This document shows positions 53,588 to 61,900 of a stretch of DNA of 64,000 nt, piece after piece. The stretch comes from Hyphomicrobiales bacterium (lineage in GTDB: Bacteria; Pseudomonadota; Alphaproteobacteria; Rhizobiales; Rhizobiaceae). The DNA is taken from contig UBJO01000048.1 of NCBI GenBank assembly GCA_900465665.1, forward strand, positions 1 through 64,000. Direction: 5' to 3'. The first letter of the stretch is position 1; the number at the start of each line of letters is the position of its first letter. The notes below the pieces were generated by a model that made no database searches, was not told the origin of the DNA, and was given only the letters and a program-made list of their open reading frames with translations. The position numbers were made by a program, and so were the translations under genes.

Positions 53588-55033
53588 TTGCAGACTATTT
53601 CCATCCCATATCGCTGTTCCAGCGACGACCGACAGTTCCTGGATGAACTGCGCCGAGTGCAGTCGGCTGCCATGAGGACGGCTTACGCCAATGCGCAGCA
53701 TCCTGAGGGATCGAAACGGTCAGAGAAAGATGTCCGCGAGCTGGTGAAGTCGAGGTTCACGAAGCTCGGTCTCCTTGACAGTTGGGCAATGCATTGCGCG
53801 ACGCGTGCGGGCGTTCTGAAAAGAAAGCTCCGCCCCGAAGGTGACGTGGTATTTGGCGGTCGCGCGGGGTTTGAGCGCCGTCGCAAGAATCTGATCTCAA
53901 ACGACGAGTGGAAGCGCATGCGGCTGCATCCATTTGTCAGCTACGGCGATAGTCAGAAGGTCCGCGGCAACCAGAACATTCAACTGATCGACGAGACGAC
54001 GATCGTTGTGAAGATCGGCCGAAGAGAGATTGGTGGAAGGTCCGGTCGGACGGTGACGCAAATTGCTCGTCTTGACCTCGCCAAGATGAGGGGCGCGGCG
54101 GCGAAGATCATGAACCAACTGGCGGAACTGTGCGCGCAGCCGGAAAAGGCGCAACGCATCAACGTGAGCTATTCCATTGGTGACGCCCACGTTTCCATCA
54201 CGTTCGATCCAAGCGATCTGCCCGATCACCCGCAACGACGCCGACCCGTGTTACCGAAGAAGGGTCGCGCCCTCGGCATCGACCTCAACCCGAACTGGAT
54301 CGGGCTCGCGGTAGCATCGAATGTAGGTGATGCGGCTAAAATTGAAGACACCGATCTGCTGGAACATGCGCTGGTGAAGCTCGACATGGCGGTCGACGCT
54401 TCGCCGGAGCTGGTGCGCGAAACGCTGGCAGCGGCGTGCGACCGGGCGATCTCGATGGCGCGGAAACACCGCTGCGGGACGATCGTGCTGGAGAAAGGCT
54501 TGGGCAAGCTGAGGTCGAGCGGCAAGAACCGCTCCCTCAACAGGCTGTTGAATTATTGGGCAAGGAATGTGTTCGTGCAGATGCTGACGCGTCGCGCCCG
54601 TCTTGCCGGGATCGACGTGCTTGAGGTCTGGGCGGGCTACAGCTCGACCATTGGAAACCTCGCATTCGACGCCCCCGACGCCTGCGCGTCGGCCACAGAG
54701 ATAGCCAGACGCGGCATAGCCCGTCTGGCCGGAATTAAGGACGTTCTGCCAGCTCTCGAGGTAGGGTGCGTTTCCCGTCTATGGAAGAATGGGAAGGTGC
54801 CCGCCGAACTCGGCTCGTGGCAGGATGTTCATCGGTCAATCAAAGCGGCGAAGATTGGCTACCGCCGCCCGCACCCTGACGTGCCGATCGGCTCTAAGGG
54901 TTCCGATGTCCATGGAACGGCAATGTTCTGTGGGCATGCGGTCGTCCGCCTTGGCAGACGTCATCGACCGGGACTCGTGTTCCGGCCGACCGTGACGCCA
55001 GTTAAGCGGGACGCAGTAATTCGGACTTTCTAA
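53588..55033 (+). CDS. TnpB-like RuvC nuclease, no adjacent transposase
   Basis: 481 aa. The RuvC core is complete: Asp232 in GRALGIDLNPNWIGLAVAS, Glu302 in TIVLEKGLG and an Asp in FDAPDACASATEIARRG (about 361 or 364). The region where TnpB has a CxxC zinc ribbon has none. The N-terminal wedge-like part includes RKNLISNDEWKRMRL and GDSQKVRGNQNI, as in other phage/plasmid TnpB-like families. No TnpA is nearby. The start is TTG 53588 with no clear ribosome site. Family proteins are RNA-guided nucleases; a role here in guarding or silencing DNA is inference. It is divergent from an XRE gene. Confidence 0.75.
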   Translation: MQTISIPYRCSSDDRQFLDELRRVQSAAMRTAYANAQHPEGSKRSEKDVRELVKSRFTKLGLLDSWAMHCATRAGVLKRKLRPEGDVVFGGRAGFERRRKNLISNDEWKRMRLHPFVSYGDSQKVRGNQNIQLIDETTIVVKIGRREIGGRSGRTVTQIARLDLAKMRGAAAKIMNQLAELCAQPEKAQRINVSYSIGDAHVSITFDPSDLPDHPQRRRPVLPKKGRALGIDLNPNWIGLAVASNVGDAAKIEDTDLLEHALVKLDMAVDASPELVRETLAAACDRAISMARKHRCGTIVLEKGLGKLRSSGKNRSLNRLLNYWARNVFVQMLTRRARLAGIDVLEVWAGYSSTIGNLAFDAPDACASATEIARRGIARLAGIKDVLPALEVGCVSRLWKNGKVPAELGSWQDVHRSIKAAKIGYRRPHPDVPIGSKGSDVHGTAMFCGHAVVRLGRRHRPGLVFRPTVTPVKRDAVIRTF

Positions 55034-55637
55034 TTACAACGTGGAGGTGTTCTCTCAAGCGAGGGTTTCCACACGAAAATCCGAATAGCCTACGATTCAA
55101 TGACCAAGCCCATATCACGGCCTGTCGAGACGAACGCAGCTGTCTCTCTGCACTAGCTGGCGGGACGCGGACGGCGGGCGTCGTCAAAGAATTTGCCTGC
55201 GGTCAGATCGGCAGGCGCTTATGCATACTGTAGCACCTACAGTGAAGTCACACTTCGGTTCTTTGCTCGCTTTCACTGGCCTCACTTGCAAGGTCATGCA
55301 AAGCTTGGGTGTCCTCAGCATTGTATTCGGCCGACATGATGACCGTCAGAATGCTGCACGAGCTCCTCATGCTTCACAACCAGTTGCCGCCAAATGATGC
55401 AGGGCCGTCGTTCAAGTTCTGTGCGTGGCGGCCGTATACCAAAGTGTACTTAGCGACTGGGAACGATCCCGTTAGTCTCAGATGTCGTCTCCTCCGTGAG
55501 TCGGGCGAGGGCTGTCGCAGATGGTGCGGCCACCGCTCTCAATAGCTTATCGCAACCGCCAGCAGGAAGGGTCGCCGCGGGTTTCTAGAGGTGGGATATG
55601 AACATCTATAAACTTCATTGCCGACCAGGAACCAATC
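55034..55637. other. Non-coding stretch after the TnpB-like gene
   Basis: No supported gene. A GTGGA (55041-55045) / TCCAC (55068-55072) hairpin directly follows the TnpB-like stop; guide RNAs of TnpB often overlap or follow the gene's 3' end. The frame 55309-55545 has no ribosome site and I do not call it. Confidence 0.4.
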
Positions 55638-55808
55638 ATGCGAAACCCAAACGAGATCCAACGAGCGTCGGAAATCAACGGCCGCACTCAAGCAAAAGCT
55701 TCTTATTGGAGCGAGGATGAACTGCGTCGACGCTGCGGCGAATTTGACGCCGCCCTAAACAAAGCGCGTGAGGTGTTGGCGAGGTTCAGGCGAGGGGTAT
55801 ATAAGTGA
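55638..55808 (+). CDS. Small protein (56 aa), previously easy to miss
   Basis: MRNPNEIQRASEINGR..., stop TGA at 55806-55808. ATG 55638 has AGGAA 6 bases upstream. It is basic and helical (ELRRRCGEFDAALNKAREVLARF), 56 residues, so it is too short for a 60-residue cutoff. Not recognised. No signal peptide; possibly a DNA-associated or regulatory small protein. Confidence 0.55.
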   Translation: MRNPNEIQRASEINGRTQAKASYWSEDELRRRCGEFDAALNKAREVLARFRRGVYK

Positions 55809-56202
55809 CCGAGCATCTTGCAAAGAGACAGCAATGACAACCCTGTTGCAACTCCTACCGTCCGTAGGTTCTGAAACTCATGCTTAGGCAGCAACCGCCC
55901 CATAACCCTAAGGCCGGGACCGCAACGTTCGCTACCGTCACCTCTAAAAGCCTCGTTGATCTCCAGTGCGAACCTCTACCCCCTAGTGCGAGATCGGTCT
56001 CTGTGCCTAACTGCATTGCCTCACTAATTGTCGCAGTTGAGTATTTCGTTGTCTTGGGGAGGATGGAAGGCCGAGCAACTTGTGGAACGCGATAGTGCCG
56101 TCATTTATGCCCTAGACGCGCATCCGTCCCGGTACGCTTTTTGACAGATCGAGCACGGGCGGCTTCCGCCGCTTGTGCTGATAAGCTTGGAATGCTTTGC
56201 GA
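55809..56202. other. Gene-free stretch
   Basis: No supported gene or repeat was seen between the small protein and the - strand small membrane protein. Confidence 0.35.
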
Positions 56203-56430
56203 TTAAGGATAGCTCAAGTCCAGACCGAGCATGTTGCTCAAGGCCAACGCTAGGATTACCACAACAAGGACTGTTACCAAAAAGGCGGCGGTCACCTTGC
56301 CGCCCGTACGCAGCAGAGCCAGCGTCCCGCCTTTTTCACCTTGGTCGTAGTGCCATTTAATAGCGTAGAACATGGCAGCGCCTAGCGTCAGGGCTTTAAA
56401 CGTTCCGAGAGCTATGGGAAACCATTCCAT
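56203..56430 (-). CDS. Small membrane protein (75 aa)
   Basis: ATG 56430 with GGAG 8 bases upstream. Two hydrophobic segments (ALGTFKALTLGAAMFYAI and VTAAFLVTVLVVVILALAL) flank a charged loop. Not a named family. Two-helix membrane proteins are common in rhizobial accessory regions. It precedes nothing on the same strand for 200 bases. Confidence 0.7.
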   Translation of the reverse strand: MEWFPIALGTFKALTLGAAMFYAIKWHYDQGEKGGTLALLRTGGKVTAAFLVTVLVVVILALALSNMLGLDLSYP

Positions 56431-56632
56431 TATTAAGGCTCCGTGTAGGATGACCGCGCGCCATGGCTTAATCTTCAGGCGACGGTAGGTTGTTAACAGC
56501 TACGCTTCGATGTGGCGGGCCGCTGCTGTTTGCTTGGTCAGACTCACAACTCCCTCCAAGAGGTTTTGTGAACGAAGCAGTTTTTCGAGCTCGTAGCCGG
56601 TTGCCAAAAACGGTGGCATCTGGCTCGAGACG

Positions 56633-56950
56633 TCACCGCGTTTTCAAACCGAGATCGGCGACGCTATCGCGGCCCCCACCAGATTCCACGCTCGACCGAT
56701 CCGACTTTTCGTTTCCGCGTGAAAGCCATCCTTGCAGCAGTCGCATGGGCAAAACGCATGCGATAAGCACCGGAGGGAGGGCAACAAGAAGGTGGACCCA
56801 ACCAGAGGGCGCATACGCGAAGTGGATCCGGCAGGCCAGCGCCGCGCCGGTGACGCCTATGACCCAGTAGACTACGGCCGCTAGATGATCATTCGGTTTA
56901 ACGGGAGCCTGTTCTTCCACCTGGGACGTCAGTGGCATTAGGTAAGTCAT
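56633..56950 (-). CDS. Small membrane protein, DUF983-like end possible (105 aa)
   Basis: It starts MTYLMPLTSQVEEQAP, followed by a hydrophobic segment VVYWVIGVTGAALAC, then WVHLLVALPPVLIACVLPMRLLQGWL, which resembles the C-terminal half of DUF983 membrane proteins (LP...RPLKG). A polar tail of about 28 residues ends the protein. Weak ribosome site. The DUF983 link is tentative, and the protein may be a truncated member. Confidence 0.5.
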   Translation of the reverse strand: MTYLMPLTSQVEEQAPVKPNDHLAAVVYWVIGVTGAALACRIHFAYAPSGWVHLLVALPPVLIACVLPMRLLQGWLSRGNEKSDRSSVESGGGRDSVADLGLKTR

Positions 56951-57282
56951 TTTCGGTTTTCCACGATTGATGGGATGGCATATACATACATTGTCCTGTC
57001 AAAATGCATATTATCCAATTTGTCGCAGGACGAATGGCGATGGCAGCGCTGGCCGCCGGCTCGATGAACGCATCTTTGCAATGGCTTCCGAACCAGCAAA
57101 TTTTGGGAAGTCAGTTTGCAAAACAAAGGTGTCGGCGAAGAGCCAAGATCAAGATACCCCAAGTCATAAGGGTTTCGCTTCGCCTGCAATCGTCCTTGGA
57201 CTCGGACGCAAGCGGTCGACCTTGACAACACGCCAATCCGGTTTCCATACATTGTAAGATTGATTGGATCGTGGTGGAATCA
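56951..57282. other. Divergent promoter region
   Basis: Between the small membrane gene (-) and the MocR-type gene (+). No supported gene. A CATACATTGTAAG sequence near 57245 partly resembles the ATAC-N4-GTAY element but fails its right half. Confidence 0.35.
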
Positions 57283-58659
57283 ATGGCTTCAACCTCATGG
57301 ACCCCCAAGCTGAACTCAAGGGATGGGCCGATATACCTCGCTATTGCCGACGCGCTCGCGGCAGACATTGCTAGTGGACATCTTGCGCAAGGTGCTCGTC
57401 TACCTACGCAGCGAAGACTTGCGGATGAACTCTCGATCGACTTTACCACCGTTAGCCGCGCATATGCGGAAGCTCAAAGCCGCGGATTGATCGAAGGTAG
57501 GGTTGGCCAGGGAACGTATGTAAAGACGCGAAGAAGTTTGCCGTCTCGTATCGAGCCTTCCGGTTTGGTCGACATGAGCATGAACCTGCCGCCACGTTTC
57601 CAGAACAACACCCTCGAGCAGAAGATGTGGGAGGCTGTCAGGGGGTTGCAGGATCACGGCCTCGACTTACTGATGCGCTACCAAGAACCTGGTGGGATCA
57701 TCGAAGACCGGATTATAGCGACCGCCTGGCTTTCGCGTAGGCTGACAAGCGTCGCTCGAGATCGCGTGCTCGTCGCGGCTGGCGCGCAGGGGGCCCTCCA
57801 CGCAGTATTGAGTGTTCTTACGAACCCGGGTGACACTGTTTGTGTGGAACATTTGACGTATCCGGGGTTCCGTTCTGTCGCTTCGCACCTGAGGCTCAAG
57901 CTCGCTCCGTTAGAGATGGACGAGCACGGGCTTCTCCCAGAAGCGTTTGAGATGGCTTGCCTCACAATGAAGCCGAAGGCGCTGTATTGCATGCCTACTC
58001 TGCACAACCCGACCACGCGCACGATGCCTCTCGTCCGACGTCGAGAGTTGGTCGAACTGGCGCAAACGTACGATGTGCCGGTCATAGAGGACGATGCCTA
58101 CGGCTCCCTAGCTTCCGACGCGCCAGCACCGCTTGCGGCGCTCGCGCCGGACATCGTCTACCACGTTGCAAGTCTGTCTAAGTGCCTGTCGCCCGCCTTG
58201 CGGGTCGCGTATGTTGCGGTACCGGAGGGACGGGCACTCAGGGTCGCCAACGCAATTCGCGGATCAGCCTCCATTGTCTCCCCCCTCACTAGTGCAATCG
58301 CCTCGCGATGGATCGAGACCGGGTTGGCAGATGTTGTGCGGGACGAGATCATTCAAGAGAGCGCCAATAGACTGAAGGCGTTTCATCGGGCGCTGCCCGG
58401 ATCCGCGGAGGCGTCGTCTAATGGGTTCCATGTGTGGCTGAGCGTGCCGGAACCCTGGAACCGAGGTGAACTGGTTTCGAGGTTGCGTGTGGTCGGGATC
58501 GGTGTTGTCGCGAGTGACGCCTTTGCGGTAGCAAACGCTCCTGAGGCGATCAGGATCGGTCTAGGCGCTCCTGCCAATATCGACGAACTGGCACGGAGCT
58601 TAGCAGTCGTTGCGGAGCTCTTGTCCCAGCAGCCCGCTAATTCGACGACCGTGGTATGA
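57283..58659 (+). CDS. MocR-type GntR regulator with aminotransferase domain (458 aa)
   Basis: The N-terminal winged HTH (PIYLAIADALAADIASGHLAQGARLPTQRRLADELSI) is followed by a PLP-dependent aminotransferase-like domain; the PLP lysine is in HVASLSKCLSPALRVAY. ATG 57283 has GTGGA 4 bases upstream. It is only distantly related to the MocR gene at 39483 within this window. The ligand is unknown and no amine-metabolism gene is adjacent. Confidence 0.88.
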   Translation: MASTSWTPKLNSRDGPIYLAIADALAADIASGHLAQGARLPTQRRLADELSIDFTTVSRAYAEAQSRGLIEGRVGQGTYVKTRRSLPSRIEPSGLVDMSMNLPPRFQNNTLEQKMWEAVRGLQDHGLDLLMRYQEPGGIIEDRIIATAWLSRRLTSVARDRVLVAAGAQGALHAVLSVLTNPGDTVCVEHLTYPGFRSVASHLRLKLAPLEMDEHGLLPEAFEMACLTMKPKALYCMPTLHNPTTRTMPLVRRRELVELAQTYDVPVIEDDAYGSLASDAPAPLAALAPDIVYHVASLSKCLSPALRVAYVAVPEGRALRVANAIRGSASIVSPLTSAIASRWIETGLADVVRDEIIQESANRLKAFHRALPGSAEASSNGFHVWLSVPEPWNRGELVSRLRVVGIGVVASDAFAVANAPEAIRIGLGAPANIDELARSLAVVAELLSQQPANSTTVV

Positions 58660-58825
58660 TGTGGTTGCCGCATCGATCACCATCACTTGGCGCGAACATG
58701 CAGAATACGTGAAATCATATCCCGATCGAATCTCCGGAATAAGCGTGTTCATTCGAAAACCGGGATACGTTGACAAGATTTCCTGTACGGTACAAGACAA
58801 AGTGCCAACGCTGTAGGAGACAAAC

Positions 58826-59218
58826 ATGGCAGACGAGATTTCCGCAAACGGCATCGCTGTTGAACCGGCGGTGCCGAAAGAAGAGCCCAAGAAAAAGCGA
58901 GCGCCGCGTCGGAGCAAAGAAGAAATTGCCGCCGAACTTGCCGCGAAGAAGAACGCGAAGGGTGCACGCAAGGCTGCTTCTACATCACCTGCCACATCCG
59001 CGAACGTTCTTGCGAAGCCCGCAGGTAAAGCAAGCACGAAGGCAACGGTGTCAAAGGATGTGGCGAAGTCTAAATCCGCTCCTACAGCCGTTCCGGCCAT
59101 CGATGGTTTTGCAGACCTGATTGCACTTGAAGAAGAAAACCAGAAGCTCCGAAAGTCGCTGGCAGAAAAGCTTCGCACGGAGAACGCTGATCTCCGCAAG
59201 AAGCTCGGCCTGGATTAA
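58826..59218 (+). CDS. SyrB-like regulator (130 aa)
   Basis: It has a Lys/Ala-rich disordered N-terminal part (EEPKKKRAPRRSKEEIAAELAAKK), a linker, and a C-terminal coiled coil LIALEEENQKLRKSLAEKLRTENADLRKKLGLD. This matches the rhizobial SyrB family, which modulates symbiosis and exopolysaccharide regulators. ATG 58826 is preceded by GGAGACAAAC. A degenerate relative may follow at 59656. Confidence 0.8.
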   Translation: MADEISANGIAVEPAVPKEEPKKKRAPRRSKEEIAAELAAKKNAKGARKAASTSPATSANVLAKPAGKASTKATVSKDVAKSKSAPTAVPAIDGFADLIALEEENQKLRKSLAEKLRTENADLRKKLGLD

Positions 59219-59655
59219 GTATTGGCCCAAGTTGCTGTAATTGCGGCTTGGCTGGCTGCAGGCAATGTCAGGCCAACATAGGCTTGGCATTGCTGATGCC
59301 CAATAAATTACTCCCGAGGACGTGAAATGAGATCTCCACGGCAGTCGTTGCTGGACTGGTTTCTCGTCGCTCGGCGTCTGAAAATGCCACCGGGATCGCG
59401 GGTCGGTCGAACCCGGTGCGCCACCGAACAGCGATAGTTCCGACATTGAGAGCAACACAGCGGAAAGCGCGGGCGAGGTTGACGAGCTTCTTAATGTAAA
59501 GGAGCGTGTTGGGGCGGACGCCGACGGACGGTCAGCATCCCGAAAAGCGACGACCTAAGCGCGCACAACACAGCCCCTACGTCAGAGGCATCGATCGCCA
59601 CACCCACTGCCGAGCGGGAGCTTGAGCTCGACGGGCCTCACTAACATCTCCGACG
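59219..59655. other. Gene-poor stretch
   Basis: No supported gene. It may contain a decayed copy of SyrB-like sequence running into the small frame at 59656. Confidence 0.35.
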
Positions 59656-59841
59656 TTGCCGAAAGAGTCCGAAGTCGTCGAAGGCAATCGACACACGGAA
59701 GCGGGTGTCCTCGATCAGGAAATGCAAAACCTCCATGCTCAGTTGGCGCGAAAACTAAGAAATCAAAATAGTCAGCTGGCAGAGTTGCTGGCGCGTTACG
59801 ATTGGGATGCAACGGACGTAGTTTCGCCGTCATCGCAGTAG
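59656..59841 (+). pseudogene. Possible degenerate SyrB-like coiled coil
   Basis: A 61-aa frame starting with TTG. The segment LDQEMQNLHAQLARKLRNQNSQLAELLARYD resembles the SyrB C-terminal coil, but the basic N-terminal part is missing. It could be a remnant or a small coiled-coil protein. Low confidence. Confidence 0.3.
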
Positions 59842-60174
59842 CGAGATCGTCAATTCCTGCCACAAGCTTCTGGCTGGAGCAGTCAAGATACGAAGACAGA
59901 TGGTATAGACTGGCTGACGCCCGAACAGGTTAGAGGTTGCGTAGCAGCAGCATCACCGGCTTAACTTCGCGCTCCGCGGCATGAGGCTTTGCAATCAAAG
60001 CCGACGCCCCGGCGCATTTGATTGCCTCGAGCCGCCAACTTCCTCCCATTTGCGGCATTGTTTAGTGATCACCTTTCCGCTCTTCCCAGCGGCGGCCATT
60101 GGCGCGCTTTTTTTAGTTAGGCCGCAGGCTGTCGGGTGAGGGAAGGCCCATTCACCCCTCGGTTGAACAATGAA
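59842..60174. other. Gene-free stretch
   Basis: No supported gene; it contains the promoter region of the MFS gene. The C-terminal part of the region has GC-rich repeats I could not interpret. Confidence 0.35.
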
Positions 60175-61524
60175 ATGGCTGACCTATTTCATCGGCACCC
60201 GGATGAGGAGAAAACTGTAGTGGTTGTCGAAAAAGAACTGATTTCAAAAATCACGTTGCGCTTGATGCCGTTTCTCGGCCTGCTTTACTTGATCGCCTAC
60301 ATTGATCGCCAGAACGTCAGCTTTGCCAAGCTCGAAATGGTGGATGCACTAGGCATGAGCGAATACGCATATGGTCTAGGCGCATCCCTGTTTTTCATTG
60401 GCTATTTCATCTTCGAGGTACCGAGCAACCTTCTCCTGGATCGGTTTGGCGCAAGCAAGTGGTTCGCCAGGATCCTGGTGTCGTGGGGTTTAGTTACGAT
60501 CGCGTTGGCCTACACGCAGAACGCCACCATGTTTTACATACTGCGATTCCTGCTCGGTGCATGCGAAGCGGGCTTCTTTCCTGGCGTGCTGTACCTTCTG
60601 ACCCTGTGGTATCCATCAGCTTATCGGGGGAGAATGGTGGGGCTGTTCATGATCTTCTCTGCCCTGGCTAACGCAATAGGCGCACCGCTGGGCGGCGTAT
60701 TGCTGGATCTCAATGGCCTCTACGGGTATGCGGGCTGGCAGTGGGTGTTCCTCGCGACCGGCATTCCAGCCGTGGTCGCCGGGGTTGTCACCTTGTTCTA
60801 TCTATCAGACCGTCCTGAGGATGCAAAATTCCTGAGCGCCTCCGAAAAGGAATGGCTCAGAAATCGATTGGCTTCAGAAAATTCCGGGATGGCGGCAAAC
60901 GCAGGCGATGGCTTTAAAGCGCTCATCAACCCACGCGTACTGTTGATGTCGGCGTGTTACGTAGGGTTTCCGCTCGCGGCTTACGGGCTGAGCTATTGGC
61001 TGCCCACGATCGTCAAGGGTTTTGGTGTGAGTAACACCGTCAACGGTTTTCTCAACATCATACCGTGGATTCTCGTTGCTATCGCGCTTTATGTCGTCCC
61101 TAGCCAGGCAGACAAAGCGCCCGCCAAAACGCCGTACATCGTGTTCCCCGCGGCTATCGGTGCCGTCTGCTTAGTGCTCTCCGCTGTCATCCCAAGCCCT
61201 ACTCTGCAGTTCTTCTTCCTCAGCCTTGCCGCGGCAGGAATCTTCGCTGGCCAGCCTGTCTTCTGGAGCCTTCCCTCTCGGTTTCTCAAAGGGGCTGGCG
61301 CTGCGGCGGGCCTCGCTGCGATTAACTCTGTCGGTAACCTTGGCGGCTTCGTCGCGCAGAACGTTGTGCCTTGGATCAAAGACACCACGGGTAGCACCAT
61401 TGCCCCCATGTTCTTCCTTGCGGCATGTTTGGCGATCGCAGGTGTTCTCGTTCTTGTTGTGGGCCGCATGATCCGACGAGATGCCGATGTCTCAGATTCG
61501 ACCTTGGCAGAAAATAGCGGATAG
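60175..61524 (+). CDS. MFS transporter, anion:cation symporter (ACS) family
   Basis: 449 aa with 12 hydrophobic segments. The motif LIAYIDRQNVSFAKLEMVDALGMSEYAYGLGASLFF in the first helices is diagnostic of the ACS family (tartrate, phthalate, glucarate and related organic acids), along with RFLLGACEAGFFPGVLYLLTLWYPSAYRGRM. Start ATG 60175; GTG 60136 is an alternative with no better site. Substrate not predictable. A terminator-like hairpin follows. Confidence 0.92.
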   Translation: MADLFHRHPDEEKTVVVVEKELISKITLRLMPFLGLLYLIAYIDRQNVSFAKLEMVDALGMSEYAYGLGASLFFIGYFIFEVPSNLLLDRFGASKWFARILVSWGLVTIALAYTQNATMFYILRFLLGACEAGFFPGVLYLLTLWYPSAYRGRMVGLFMIFSALANAIGAPLGGVLLDLNGLYGYAGWQWVFLATGIPAVVAGVVTLFYLSDRPEDAKFLSASEKEWLRNRLASENSGMAANAGDGFKALINPRVLLMSACYVGFPLAAYGLSYWLPTIVKGFGVSNTVNGFLNIIPWILVAIALYVVPSQADKAPAKTPYIVFPAAIGAVCLVLSAVIPSPTLQFFFLSLAAAGIFAGQPVFWSLPSRFLKGAGAAAGLAAINSVGNLGGFVAQNVVPWIKDTTGSTIAPMFFLAACLAIAGVLVLVVGRMIRRDADVSDSTLAENSG

Positions 61525-61900
61525 AAATGTTTAAACACCGGTTGGCCTGTCGCACGAACGTGTCAGGCCAGCCGTCTCTACCTCAGTGCTATGTGCTACT
61601 ACGGAATCAAGGCGAACGGCCGAGCTTAACTGGCCTCTCAACTGAACGCTCTTCCTACTGTTCACGGGCACGAATAGCAAAACGCTGAACAATCACGTGT
61701 GGTCGGTTGAAATCTCAGAAACCTGCTGGACAACGCACGTCTGCCAAAGACAACGCGATAAGTCGTAGAATATCGTAAGGGTTTTTTCGCTGGCGTTTCA
61801 TCGCCGCCATTCCTTCAGAGAACTAGGATGTTCTTATTGTGTTCTCTATCGAGGTGCAGTCAACCAGTTTAGCGCTGCGCTTGGTTTCGGCCAAATTTAC
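61525..61900. other. Intergenic region between convergent genes
   Basis: It contains the hairpin at 61539-61574. The rest has no supported gene or operator. Confidence 0.4.
61539..61574. terminator. Hairpin terminator after MFS gene
   Basis: An 11-bp stem CGGTTGGCCTG with CAGGCCAGCCG (one G-T pair), 15 bases after the stop. No long T run. Confidence 0.5.
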
